Below, in pieces: positions 20,640 to 28,130 of a stretch of 64,000 nt of DNA. This stretch comes from a virus: positions 1-64,000 of IMG/VR virus record IMGVR_UViG_3300036861_000805. The stretch is one strand, 5' to 3'. Made by a program: the position numbers and the translations under genes. Under the pieces are notes generated by a model. It made no database searches and was not told the DNA's origin. It saw nothing but the letters and a program-made list of their open reading frames with translations. Within the stretch, counting starts at the first letter, position 1; every line of letters begins with the position of its first letter.

Positions 20640-20930
20640 ATGCTTCGTCGCTTCCTGAACCATCTCCAGGGGATCGACCCCGAGTTGAACTCTCTGTCCG
20701 ACGAGCTCGGCGCTCCGAGGGAGTGGGTGGTGTGTCCTCATTGCGGTGCGCAATCTTGGCGGCTCCCGCCCCATGGAATCACGGAGCCCTGTCCGCTCGT
20801 TCAGGGAATGGTCGATTCCGTTGGTCTCAAGTTCGATGCCGAGCGCAACCTCGTGATCGGTTCGCGTCAGCAGATGGAGGCCATAACCAGGCTCTTCAAT
20901 CAGCAGCTCGGAGAAGGAGACGATCAATGA
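20640..20930 (+). CDS. 96-residue zinc-knuckle protein
   Basis: Starts MLRRFLNHLQGIDPELNSLS with no SD, consistent with leaderless translation from the motif just upstream. VVCPHCGAQSWRLP and EPCPLVQG provide cysteines. The C-terminal part is helical. Confidence 0.7.
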   Translation: MLRRFLNHLQGIDPELNSLSDELGAPREWVVCPHCGAQSWRLPPHGITEPCPLVQGMVDSVGLKFDAERNLVIGSRQQMEAITRLFNQQLGEGDDQ

Positions 20931-21127
20931 GAGGAATCGCCTCGTACACCCTTGAGGTCCTCGCACCGAGCGAGGTTCCCGCAGAGGAGGGATCAGCCTA
21001 TAACGCCGAACAACAGGAGCGGCGCGTTCTCTCCAAGCTGCCAGCCCTCGTCGAGGAGGCGGAGGAGAACTTGAGTGACATGCTTCCCGAAGGATTTCGG
21101 GTGCGGATCTCCGAAGCCCAATTCTAA
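20927..21127 (+). CDS. 66-residue acidic protein
   Basis: Starts MRGIASYTLEVLAPSEVPAE. Strongly acidic and helical (LPALVEEAEENLSDMLPEGF). ATGA coupled. Function unknown; an anti-DNA-binding mimic is possible but unsupported. Confidence 0.7.
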   Translation: MRGIASYTLEVLAPSEVPAEEGSAYNAEQQERRVLSKLPALVEEAEENLSDMLPEGFRVRISEAQF

Positions 21128-21142
21128 TCGAAAGGAAGAGAA

Positions 21143-21334
21143 ATGAAAAAGCAGCTGCTCGTCTGTGATCAATGCGGGAATGAAGTCGACTCTGACGGTG
21201 GAGTCCTGCGCTTCAACTACACCGACGGCCGGCGTGGATCCAAAGTTGCGGATCTCTGCGGGGTCTGCGCCAACAACCTCCCTGGTTCTCCAACAGCTCG
21301 CCGAGGGCGCCCGAAGAAGGAAGCACAGGAATGA
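21143..21334 (+). CDS. 63-residue zinc-ribbon protein with AT-hook-like tail
   Basis: Starts MKKQLLVCDQCGNEVDSDGG. CDQCG and LCGVC make a zinc ribbon; the tail ARRGRPKKEAQE contains GRPKK, the core of an AT-hook. Probably DNA binding. SD AAAGGAAGAG. Confidence 0.75.
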   Translation: MKKQLLVCDQCGNEVDSDGGVLRFNYTDGRRGSKVADLCGVCANNLPGSPTARRGRPKKEAQE

Positions 21335-21732
21335 GTCGAAGCGTCGCAATGGGAAATTCGCTACCCCCGTGCAACAAGTGCGGCGGAGACTTGGTCCAGG
21401 AGCCCGAGCATCACAATGATCCGCGCGGCCCGGAGACGATCTTCCGTTGCACGAGTTGCGATCAAGTCATAGGTGTCCGCCCCGACGGCTCGCTTTGGGA
21501 GACGATCACAACCATCTACGGCAGGCCCACCACTGCGCAAGAACACCACGACCTCGCGGACGGGCAGGAGAAGGACAAGATCTTCTTCTCACAGCTTCGG
21601 CTCGCCGCTCACTACCAGACACTGTCCGAGCACATGCATTTCGTGAACGGGATGATGGACGCCGTCGAACGCTACAAGGCAGAGCATCCGCTTCCCGTCA
21701 GTCTCTGGCGACGGATCAAAGAAAGGATTTAG
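21331..21732 (+). CDS. 133-residue zinc-ribbon protein
   Basis: Starts MSRSVAMGNSLPPCNKCGGD (a second ATG seven codons in). CNKCG and FRCTSCDQ form a zinc ribbon. The remainder is helical (KIFFSQLRLAAHYQTLSEHM). ATGA coupled to the previous gene. Confidence 0.75.
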   Translation: MSRSVAMGNSLPPCNKCGGDLVQEPEHHNDPRGPETIFRCTSCDQVIGVRPDGSLWETITTIYGRPTTAQEHHDLADGQEKDKIFFSQLRLAAHYQTLSEHMHFVNGMMDAVERYKAEHPLPVSLWRRIKERI

Positions 21733-21735
21733 AGC

Positions 21736-22257
21736 ATGAGCGACGGAGCAAACCTGGGCATCACCGCAGGACGAGCCCTCGGGACGATCCTCGGAGACGA
21801 CCCGCAGCCCTCAGACGACGGACGCGCAACGCCAGAAGAGGTCCGGGCTCGCTTGGAGGCTGCACCTCTCTTCGAGGGTCCCGCTCCCTGGGAAGGCGTC
21901 GAGCCTGGTGGTGACGATCCCGAGGGCCGCGACGAGGCTTACAGCGCAGCCTGCGACTCGATCGGGCACGCGTTCCTCATCCTGATCGAGGAGGACCCAT
22001 CCCTACTCGAGCCGCATCCCTATCCAAAGACGTACCCAGACGGAAGCCCTATGCCCGACTGGACGAAGGGAAAGAACCGTGACCAAGACAGCGTGGTCTG
22101 GGATGCGATGAAGGAGCGCTGGCCACATGCGAACGGCTGGCTCGGTGGAGCAAGCGGTTTCCAGGTCGGGTTCGCACTCAACGCTGCCCTCTATGCCTCC
22201 GGCCACAAGCCTGTGCCCAATCCGGCGATCGTGGAAGTGGAGGTCCCGAATGGCTGA
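21736..22257 (+). CDS. 173-residue hypothetical protein
   Basis: Starts MSDGANLGITAGRALGTILG. Acidic Pro/Gly-rich linker up to about residue 70, then a domain with SACDSIGHAFLILIEEDPSL, PDWTKGKNRDQDSVVW and WLGGASGFQVGFALNAALYA. It overlaps the annealing-protein gene, so a recombination or replication role is plausible. Confidence 0.75.
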   Translation: MSDGANLGITAGRALGTILGDDPQPSDDGRATPEEVRARLEAAPLFEGPAPWEGVEPGGDDPEGRDEAYSAACDSIGHAFLILIEEDPSLLEPHPYPKTYPDGSPMPDWTKGKNRDQDSVVWDAMKERWPHANGWLGGASGFQVGFALNAALYASGHKPVPNPAIVEVEVPNG

Positions 22258-23461
22258 GGAAACCGACACCGATGTCATCGACGCCGAGGTCGTCGAGGAA
22301 GTGAGAAACCTTCCGGCCGTAAGGGCGTCCGAGGCGATCATCACTCGCGCCGAGCTCACCGTCGACGAAGTCGTCGCGCAGAAGGACAAGATCGAGGAGG
22401 TAATGAGGCGCGTCATGAAGCGCGACGTCCATTACGGCGTCATTCCGGGGGTGAACAAGCCGAGCCTGCTCAAGCCTGGCGCCGAGGCGATCAACGTGGC
22501 GTTGCGACTGGCGGCGCATTACGACTCCGAGAAGATCTGGCACGAAGACGGGCACCTCACCGTCGTCGCCAAGTGCGAGCTGCGCCACATTCCCACGGAT
22601 CTCGTCGTCGGCACCGGCGAGGGCCTATGCACGACGAAGGAATCCCGCTACGCGTTTCGCAAGGGCACGCGCCTGTGTCCGAACTGCGGCGAGCCACAGA
22701 TCAAGCGCTCGAAATTCAAGCCCAAGCGGGGCGATTACGACGGCGCGGGCCCGGACGATCCTCCTGGCTGGTACTGCTGGAAGAAGCAGGGCGGGTGTGG
22801 CATGAACTTCGCTCACGACGACGAGCGCATCATCTCGCAGTCCGAGGAGAAGATCCCGAATCCCGATCTAGCGGACACCTACAACACCGTGCTCAAGATG
22901 GCCGACAAGCGCGCACTGATCGCCGCGGATCTGAATGCCACCGCGGCTTCGGACATCTTCACCCAGGACGTCGAGGATGCTCCCGCCAGCGGGAGTGACA
23001 CCCCCGAAGAAGTCGCCAAGGACGAAGCCGTGACTGAAGAGAGGGCATTCGATCCCGGCAAGGATTTGCTCGAAAACGCGATCCAGGGTTCAGGAGAAGA
23101 GCAAGTCGCGGCCGTCCAGGAGGCCCTGCGAAACCTGAATGAGCGGATCGACTGGAGAGCGCTGATCGGGCAGGTGACGAAGCAGCACTTCAACAAGGCA
23201 TGGTCCAAGCTGACCAAGGCCGAGAAGACCGAGTGGTGGATCCGAGTTCGCAACGCGGCCGCAAAGCTCGAAGAGATCTCGCCTCCAGATCTCGGAGCCT
23301 CGCCCGAGTACATCCAGGATGCGTTCGCGTTCGCGTTCAATAGCCTCGCGGTGGAGATCGTCACTCTGGAACCGCCAGAGCCGGAAGAAGCCATCGAAGG
23401 CGTGTTGTCAGAGGAAGACGTAGAGAGACTGGCCGAAGAAGCCAGGGACACGGAATTCTGA
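22250..23461 (+). CDS. probable single-strand annealing / recombination protein
   Basis: 403 residues. The N-terminal domain has VMRRVMKRDVHYGVIPGVNK, SLLKPGAEAINVALRLAAHY, and GTGEGLCTTKESRYAFRKG. It ends in NTVLKMADKRALIAADLNAT, with SDIFTQDVED after it. This signature occurs in a widespread phage protein family usually grouped with Erf/Sak-type annealing proteins (from memory). A zinc insert (CPNCGEP, and CWKKQGGCG) sits in the middle. The C-terminal part is an acidic helical extension. It lies before the replication genes and a strong terminator. Confidence 0.65.
   Translation: MAEETDTDVIDAEVVEEVRNLPAVRASEAIITRAELTVDEVVAQKDKIEEVMRRVMKRDVHYGVIPGVNKPSLLKPGAEAINVALRLAAHYDSEKIWHEDGHLTVVAKCELRHIPTDLVVGTGEGLCTTKESRYAFRKGTRLCPNCGEPQIKRSKFKPKRGDYDGAGPDDPPGWYCWKKQGGCGMNFAHDDERIISQSEEKIPNPDLADTYNTVLKMADKRALIAADLNATAASDIFTQDVEDAPASGSDTPEEVAKDEAVTEERAFDPGKDLLENAIQGSGEEQVAAVQEALRNLNERIDWRALIGQVTKQHFNKAWSKLTKAEKTEWWIRVRNAAAKLEEISPPDLGASPEYIQDAFAFAFNSLAVEIVTLEPPEPEEAIEGVLSEEDVERLAEEARDTEF
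22981..22994. repeat. TCCCGC-CA-GCGGGA palindrome, copy 3
   Basis: Perfect 14-base member of the second palindrome family inside the 22250 gene. Confidence 0.65.
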
Positions 23462-23473
23462 TGCCAGTAGCCG

Positions 23474-23500
23474 AAGGGCCCCTCCCGGGGCCCTTCTCCC
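23474..23500 (+). terminator. intrinsic terminator
   Basis: Stem AAGGGCCCC / GGGGCCCTT around a short TCCC loop, followed by CTCCC. It closes the operon ending at 23461. Confidence 0.75.
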
Positions 23501-23508
23501 TCCAGCAC

Positions 23509-23529
23509 CTTTCGCCGCGCCGGCGAAAG
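23509..23529. promoter_or_regulatory. perfect inverted repeat upstream of the initiator gene
   Basis: CTTTCGCCG-CGC-CGGCGAAAG, 9-base perfect arms, between a terminator and the replication-initiator gene. Either an operator or a second hairpin. Confidence 0.5.
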
Positions 23530-23614
23530 TTGTAGTCTCTCGGACGCCTATGAACGAAAGACTGGAAAGACCGTAGCACGTCCGGCGGTTGTTACGCAGC
23601 TTGTAGAAGCTGCA

Positions 23615-24472
23615 ATGCGTGACCGGATGGTGTATCGGGATCGCATCTGCTTCGCATCGAAAGCGACACTCGCGCAAGCCGCTGGCTGCTCGACGCGCTC
23701 GGTGCAACGGGCTTGGCGCGAACTCGAGCTCTCTGGCCGCTGGGAATGTGTCAAATCCCTACCTTCTGGAAAAGCCCCCAAGACCAGGGTGTGGAGAGCC
23801 GTGTCCGAGGAGACCACCGGAATCGTCGAGCGGGCCGTGGTAACCGAGACTACCGGAGCTGTCGAGCGAGCCGCGAGATCCGAGAACACCGGAGCGTACG
23901 AGCGTTATTTTGTCTCCCGACGTACTTCGTACAGAAAACCTCAAACCCCTCGGCCTTCTGATCTCAGGATCAGCGCTAGCGAAGGACCACGGCCGAGGCG
24001 CGCGAGCGCGCCGACCATCCGCTGCGGTAGGAGGAGAAGACTCGTGGAACGACACCCAGAAAAACTCTCCGAAGGGGTGGTGCGGCGGAATGGCGAGGTA
24101 ACTCCCTGGAATGCTGGAGACGCCGTAGCTGCCACGGTGGACTTCTGCCGCACACGCGGCATACCCCTTGCTCCCTCGATCCGAGCGCGACTGGGGAAGG
24201 CAGCGAAGGCGCTGCTCGAATCAGACTTCCCTCCGAACGTCGTCGTCGCTTCCTGTGTCGTTGCGATCAGGACTGGCTGGTTCGGATCTGTGGAGACGAT
24301 CGCGCAGGAAATGGCTGTAGCTCAGGCGGGGGAGCGGATGACGCGGCAGGCCTATGTTCAGGCGATGCACGAGACATCGAGGGAGATGGAACATTCAGAG
24401 AGCGAAGTGTGGAAAACGCTACGTGAGGAAACGCAAAGACGAGCAGAGAAATCGAAAGGAGCCGAAGCATGA
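23615..24472 (+). CDS. winged-helix replication initiator / replisome organiser
   Basis: 285 residues. Residues 8-55 are a winged helix like lambda-O/phage replication proteins: ICFASKATLAQAAGCSTRSV then QRAWRELELSGRWE. Residues 60-100 are a linker of 12-residue units (ERAVVTETTGAV, ERAARSENTGAY) encoded by the same 36-bp repeat as the two large arrays. A basic region follows, then a helical C-terminal domain (AAKALLESDFPPNVVVASCV). Domain-like sequence continues upstream to about 23549 (ERKTGKTVARPAVVTQLVEA) with no standard start, so the true start may be a GTA at 23573. In lambda the origin lies inside gene O, a close parallel. Confidence 0.7.
   Translation: MRDRMVYRDRICFASKATLAQAAGCSTRSVQRAWRELELSGRWECVKSLPSGKAPKTRVWRAVSEETTGIVERAVVTETTGAVERAARSENTGAYERYFVSRRTSYRKPQTPRPSDLRISASEGPRPRRASAPTIRCGRRRRLVERHPEKLSEGVVRRNGEVTPWNAGDAVAATVDFCRTRGIPLAPSIRARLGKAAKALLESDFPPNVVVASCVVAIRTGWFGSVETIAQEMAVAQAGERMTRQAYVQAMHETSREMEHSESEVWKTLREETQRRAEKSKGAEA
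23792..23908 (+). repeat. intragenic 36-bp repeats (iteron-like)
   Basis: Cores begin at 23792 (degenerate), 23828 (GAGCGGGCC), 23864 (GAGCGAGCC) and 23900 (GAGCG...), exactly 36 apart. Half-step cores GAGACTACC (23846) and GAGAACACC (23882) lie 18 bases after. Core, spacing and reading frame are the same as in the arrays at 178 and 1476. Confidence 0.85.
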
Positions 24473-24960
24473 CGCAGATCGTGATCGACCTAGGCGAGGT
24501 CTGGGCTGATGAGCAAACCGTGGCTGAGGCGATCCTCGAACGGGCCGTGACGAGTCTGTTCGGAAGATACGAGTTACAGAAAGCCGTCGAGAAACGCGTG
24601 GCCGAGATGGCGGAGGAGCAGATCCGCGAGGCTGTCGCGCCGCTTGTCGCCAAGGCGCTCGAGAGGCCGTACCAGCCGACGAACGCCTACGGCGACAGGG
24701 TCGGCGAACCGACTGAACTCCGCGAAGTCATCGTCACGAGGGTCGAGTCGGAGTTAAAGCAGTCGCGCGCGGATTCTGGTGGTTTCAGCAGCTCTCGCCG
24801 CGAGACGCTGCTCGATGAAATCATCGGGCGCCAACTCGGGAAGGTGGTCGGCGAAGACCTGCGTCAGGCGATGGATGCTGCGCGCAAGAAGGTTCGGGAG
24901 GCGGTAGAAGCAAAAGGCGCAGAGGTGCTAGCGGAGACGATTGCGAGGATGGCGCGATGA
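24469..24960 (+). CDS. 163-residue helical protein
   Basis: Starts MTQIVIDLGEVWADEQTVAE. Nearly all helical and charged (KRVAEMAEEQIREAVAPLVA; AMDAARKKVREAVEAKGAEV), suggesting a long helical or coiled-coil subunit. ATGA coupled to the initiator. Possibly a structural partner in replication; not recognised. Confidence 0.75.
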   Translation: MTQIVIDLGEVWADEQTVAEAILERAVTSLFGRYELQKAVEKRVAEMAEEQIREAVAPLVAKALERPYQPTNAYGDRVGEPTELREVIVTRVESELKQSRADSGGFSSSRRETLLDEIIGRQLGKVVGEDLRQAMDAARKKVREAVEAKGAEVLAETIARMAR

Positions 24961-25160
24961 GCCTTACTGCTGAGCAGATCCAGGACCTGCCCTGGGCCAC
25001 ACTGGACGATCTTCTCGACGCGAAAGAAGATGTAGCTGCCTACGGGCGCTGTTACGCGGAGATCTTGGACATCGAGGGGGACATGCGGATGCGGCGCATC
25101 TTGCCGGGGAGTCGCGCGACACCCATTCACCCTCCGCCTCAAGTGGGGGAGACTGGATGA
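24957..25160 (+). CDS. 67-residue hypothetical protein
   Basis: Starts MSLTAEQIQDLPWATLDDLL. Helical N-terminal 45 residues then a Pro-rich tail. ATGA junctions on both sides. Function unknown. Confidence 0.7.
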   Translation: MSLTAEQIQDLPWATLDDLLDAKEDVAAYGRCYAEILDIEGDMRMRRILPGSRATPIHPPPQVGETG

Positions 25161-25684
25161 AGATCGGAGAGGCAGCAGAGCTTGTGGGCGTGATGGCCGC
25201 AATGACGAGCACCCGCTTGCTCGAGCAGGAACGGGAAGTCTGGATCGAGCAGGTATCGCCACTCGATGCGGATCTGGCGACGAAAGCCGTGCTCGAAGGT
25301 CGCCGGGAGTGGAAGCGCTTTCCCTCCTGGGCCCAATTCCATGAGGCATATGCGCTACAGAAGAAGCTCTCCGAGCCCGTCGGCGAGCAGCGGGACATGA
25401 TCGAGGTCCAAGGTAAGCGAGGCATAGCGACGCCGGAATGGGTCTACGTGTGGTGGTGGGCGCGCCGTTCGCGTACGCCCCGTTCTCTCATCCCCTTCCC
25501 GCAGGAGAAGGGTTTCGCGGACGACGCTGACATCATGTCCCAGGAACGCTACGACAAGCTGCTCGCAGAATGGGTAGCCGCCGGCTCTCCGAAGAAGGAT
25601 GTCGCTGAGGCGATGATCGGAAAGACCTCGAAGGGATCCACAGTCGACGACACGATCGCCGTGCTGAAGGAGACTGCGGAATGA
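25157..25684 (+). CDS. putative replicative helicase loader
   Basis: 175 residues. The N-terminal region (AAELVGVMAAMTSTRLLEQE, EVWIEQVSPLDADLATKAVL) and KRFPSWAQFHEAY give the pattern of phage helicase-loader/inhibitor proteins: small helical domain, Trp-rich first repeat, 'FPSxxQF'. A Trp/Arg-rich centre (WVYVWWWARRSRTPRS) and a helical C-terminus follow. Its position two genes after the initiator supports a role in loading the DnaB-type helicase. The call rests on pattern and context only. Confidence 0.5.
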   Translation: MKIGEAAELVGVMAAMTSTRLLEQEREVWIEQVSPLDADLATKAVLEGRREWKRFPSWAQFHEAYALQKKLSEPVGEQRDMIEVQGKRGIATPEWVYVWWWARRSRTPRSLIPFPQEKGFADDADIMSQERYDKLLAEWVAAGSPKKDVAEAMIGKTSKGSTVDDTIAVLKETAE

Positions 25685-25704
25685 TCCCGCTGGCGGGACA
25701 ATGA
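25681..25704 (+). CDS. 7-residue bridging mini-ORF
   Basis: ATG overlaps the loader stop, encodes MIPLAGQ across the palindrome TCCCGC-TG-GCGGGA (25685-25698), and its stop overlaps ATG 25701. Same chaining as other mini-ORFs here. Confidence 0.3.
   Translation: MIPLAGQ
25685..25698. repeat. TCCCGC-TG-GCGGGA palindrome, copy 4
   Basis: Perfect 14-base copy in the 16-base gap between two genes, 2 bases before the next ATG. Confidence 0.65.
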
Positions 25705-26426
25705 GTGCGCCGGCGGGACCCATGACAGCACAGGAGGTGAAGGATCGCCTGCGTGTCCACTATCCAGGGGGTGTCTTCGCAGGGATGCCCGGGCCGTGGA
25801 CGGTGATCGAGGAGTGGCGCAACATCGATTTTCTTGCCTGGAGCGCATGGGGGTCAAAAGGAAAGTTCATGCGTATCGGCCACGAGATCAAGGTGAGCCG
25901 CGCGGATCTGCGATCTGAACTTTTAGATCCAGGCAAGCGTGTGCTGAACGTGAACTGGTGCCACGAGTTCTACTTCGTCGTTCCCAGCGGACTTCTCACA
26001 GAGGAAGAGTTGGACTATCAGGAGCCTGAGTGGGAGGGCACGGACTTCCTAGGTGAGCGCTGCCCGGGGTTGTGGGGGAAGCAATGCCAGACATGGGGGC
26101 GACGAAGGACGCACTACGTCTACGTGCCGCTCCCGTACGTCGGCTCATGGACTCACGCCTGGGACTACATCGTCTGCCCCACCTGCAAGGGCAGGGGCGT
26201 CGTCCAGATTTCCCGTGTCGAGCGCGAGGCTCCAACATGTTGGGTTCCTCGAGACGTGGGGCTCCTGCAAGTCAGCAGGCGCGGGGTGTCGATCTTCAAG
26301 CGGAGCCCAAGACGTACCGAGGTTCCGCATCTGAGTGATCGCGAGTTCGGACAACTCGTTCGCTGGATCAGCATGCGTCCGGATTTGCGGCACCATCAGC
26401 AAACCGCCCTTTCACTGGCCGTGTGA
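25701..26426 (+). CDS. MmcB-like PD-(D/E)xK nuclease-fold protein
   Basis: 241 residues. IDFLAWSAWGSKGKFMRIGH then EIKVSRADLRSELLDPGKR shows the E-x-K core of the restriction-nuclease fold, and HEFYFVVPSGLL is the typical last strand. This matches proteins named MmcB-like DNA-repair or phage nucleases. A zinc insert (CPGLWGKQC and CPTCKGRG) follows. It probably acts on phage replication or repair intermediates. An inner ATG at 25722 is possible. Confidence 0.65.
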   Translation: MSAPAGPMTAQEVKDRLRVHYPGGVFAGMPGPWTVIEEWRNIDFLAWSAWGSKGKFMRIGHEIKVSRADLRSELLDPGKRVLNVNWCHEFYFVVPSGLLTEEELDYQEPEWEGTDFLGERCPGLWGKQCQTWGRRRTHYVYVPLPYVGSWTHAWDYIVCPTCKGRGVVQISRVEREAPTCWVPRDVGLLQVSRRGVSIFKRSPRRTEVPHLSDREFGQLVRWISMRPDLRHHQQTALSLAV

Positions 26427-26467
26427 TGAATCTCTCCGTTTGGCAGCGCATCGCGATCGAGAACTAG
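26426..26467 (+). pseudogene. 13-residue remnant of the 17666 gene
   Basis: MNLSVWQRIAIEN then TAG. 9 of its 13 residues are identical to the start of the 17666 gene (MKLSAWQQVAIENW), where the next codon is TGG instead of TAG. TGATG junction with the upstream gene. A truncated duplicate. Confidence 0.5.
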
Positions 26468-26477
26468 GGATGCTGCC

Positions 26478-26801
26478 GTGAGCAAACTCACCTGTGGAGG
26501 TGGCATCTTCGGCGAGGACCGCAGCGCGCTGTGTCTGGAGGAGCCGTTCCTGCACGCGCTTTTCTTGGACGAGACCGACACTTTGTGCTGTACGAAGCAT
26601 GTGCGGGTACTGAAGTACATGCGGATCATGGAGTTCAACGGGACGCCTCAGGTGCACGAGGTGACGTCAGAATGCCTTGATCCCGAGTCCGTCTGGGACG
26701 TTGAGGAGAACTGCTGCGTGCTCGAGGAGGACGAGCCGCTGGAGATCTCCGAGCGAGAGCAGATGCTCGCCCAAGCGCGACGTCGATACCTACACAGATG
26801 A
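26478..26801 (+). CDS. 107-residue Cys-rich protein
   Basis: GTG start. Reads MSKLTCGGGIFGEDRSALCL, with further Cys in TDTLCCTKH, SECLDPE and EENCCVLEE. Seven cysteines, acidic. Possibly zinc or disulphide stabilised. It overlaps the adenine methyltransferase by four bases. Confidence 0.7.
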   Translation: MSKLTCGGGIFGEDRSALCLEEPFLHALFLDETDTLCCTKHVRVLKYMRIMEFNGTPQVHEVTSECLDPESVWDVEENCCVLEEDEPLEISEREQMLAQARRRYLHR

Positions 26802-27313
26802 CGCGGAACAGAAAGATTCCGACCGAAGTGTGGGTGCTTCCGCGCCCTCGTCGCGACGCCTATGTCGGCTCCTTCCCGCTCCATTTCGAGCAGCGCTGGT
26901 GGCGTGTCGTCGGCAAGCCCGAGAGAGTGCTACAGCCGTTCGGCGGGCTGTGCGAGATCGGGGACTCTGTGGATCTGAATGAGAGCACCGCGCCTACCTG
27001 GGTCGGTGACGCACACGATCTGCACTGGATCGCCGACGATACATACGACGCCGTGCTCCTCGATCCGCCGTACTCGGACGAGGAGTCGGAGGAGCTCTAC
27101 GGCACGCCGCCGCTTCGCTACGGGAAGTTCGTTCAGGAGGCGGTGCGGGTGTGCAAGCCAGCGGGGCATGTGGCGATCTACCATAAAATCATGGCGCCGC
27201 GGCCGAAGGGCACGATCCTCGTCCATCGCATCGTTGTCCTCACCCGGGTCTGGCACTCCGCCCGCATTTGCATGATCTTCCGGAAGGACGACCGACTCAC
27301 CCTTGACCTATGA
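26798..27313 (+). CDS. DNA N6-adenine (or N4-cytosine) methyltransferase
   Basis: 171 residues. VLQPFGGLCEIG resembles the SAM-binding motif region, GDAHDLHWI precedes YDAVLLDPPYSD, the DPPY catalytic motif typical of amino-methyltransferases, and GHVAIYHKIMAPRPKG completes the fold. It is short and lacks a separate target-recognition domain, so specificity is unclear. Presumably protects or marks phage DNA, along with the C5 enzyme. Confidence 0.8.
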   Translation: MTRNRKIPTEVWVLPRPRRDAYVGSFPLHFEQRWWRVVGKPERVLQPFGGLCEIGDSVDLNESTAPTWVGDAHDLHWIADDTYDAVLLDPPYSDEESEELYGTPPLRYGKFVQEAVRVCKPAGHVAIYHKIMAPRPKGTILVHRIVVLTRVWHSARICMIFRKDDRLTLDL

Positions 27314-27468
27314 CACTCTGCTCCGTCTGCCGTACTCCAAGACAATGCCTGCAAGAGGGCTGCTTCGTCGGGCGCGGGAAGAAGCGGCCCCCGAAAGAGG
27401 ACTTGAAACGCGAGCCAGATCGCGCGAGGATGCGCTGGCACAACCGCCACAAACGATTCATTCACTGA
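27310..27468 (+). CDS. 52-residue Cys/basic protein
   Basis: ATGA junction with the methyltransferase. MTLCSVCRTPRQCLQEGCFV gives four cysteines in zinc-like spacing, followed by a strongly basic tail (RARMRWHNRHKRFIH). Nucleic-acid binding is likely but unproven. Confidence 0.65.
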   Translation: MTLCSVCRTPRQCLQEGCFVGRGKKRPPKEDLKREPDRARMRWHNRHKRFIH

Positions 27469-27486
27469 CGACCCTTGGGAGGGGGA

Positions 27487-27831
27487 ATGTCGCTGTCAGA
27501 TCTCCGCCCGGACCCACCCGCCTGGGCGCTCGAAGCAGGACTGCCAGAGCCAGAAGAGAACGAGAGCTTCGTCGCCTACACTAGGCGTCTCGGGCTCGAC
27601 GTCGAGAAGCTGCTCGCCGATCTCACCGATCAGACGGCACCACTCGCCAACGTGCGCCTCGGCTCACGCCTCATGCGCCTGATACCGGACGCGTACGAGA
27701 GACACTTGGCGCAGCTCGTCGCGAAACATGGTGTCTCCTCGCCAGAGCGCAAGAGGCGGACGGAGAACCTCGCTCGCTCTCTCTTCGGCAAAGACTACCG
27801 TGCGAGGAAGTCCATCCGAGACAGCGCGTAA
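27487..27831 (+). CDS. 114-residue hypothetical protein
   Basis: ATG preceded by GGGAGGGGG. Reads MSLSDLRPDPPAWALEAGLP; helical, basic C-terminus (SSPERKRRTENLARSL). Its stop codon lies inside the GCGTAAAGTTACCG motif. Function unknown. Confidence 0.75.
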   Translation: MSLSDLRPDPPAWALEAGLPEPEENESFVAYTRRLGLDVEKLLADLTDQTAPLANVRLGSRLMRLIPDAYERHLAQLVAKHGVSSPERKRRTENLARSLFGKDYRARKSIRDSA

Positions 27832-27839
27832 AGTTACCG
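27817..27839 (+). promoter_or_regulatory. GCGTAAAGTTACCG motif, copy 2
   Basis: Differs at one base in 23 from the copy at 20615. TAAAGT at 27829-27834 could be a -10, with the next ATG 26 bases downstream behind AAAGGAG. Confidence 0.45.
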
Positions 27840-27860
27840 TCATCCACGAAAGGAGAAACG

Positions 27861-28127
27861 ATGTACGACGAGGGATATGCCGACAAGTCGACGCCCGAAC
27901 GCGAGAGTTCCGGGCTCCAGCTCCAGTACGTCTGTGCGGAGCTCTCGAAGGAAGTCGAAATGCTTGAGCAACGACTGGTACCGGTACTGCGGCGAGTCCC
28001 GGAGGACCAGGTAATGCCCTCAACAATGCTGCGGGATTCCTCCGATTCGCCGCTCGCAGATCGAGTGGCCGAGCTACGTGAGGTCCGCGCGAAAATCACC
28101 AATCTGATCCAGCGTCTCGACGTCTAG
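27861..28127 (+). CDS. 88-residue coiled-coil protein
   Basis: Starts MYDEGYADKSTPERESSGLQ. Two long amphipathic helices (VCAELSKEVEMLEQRLVPVL; VAELREVRAKITNLIQRLDV) suggest a helical hairpin. SD GAAAGGAG. Function unknown. Confidence 0.75.
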   Translation: MYDEGYADKSTPERESSGLQLQYVCAELSKEVEMLEQRLVPVLRRVPEDQVMPSTMLRDSSDSPLADRVAELREVRAKITNLIQRLDV

Positions 28128-28130
28128 GGA

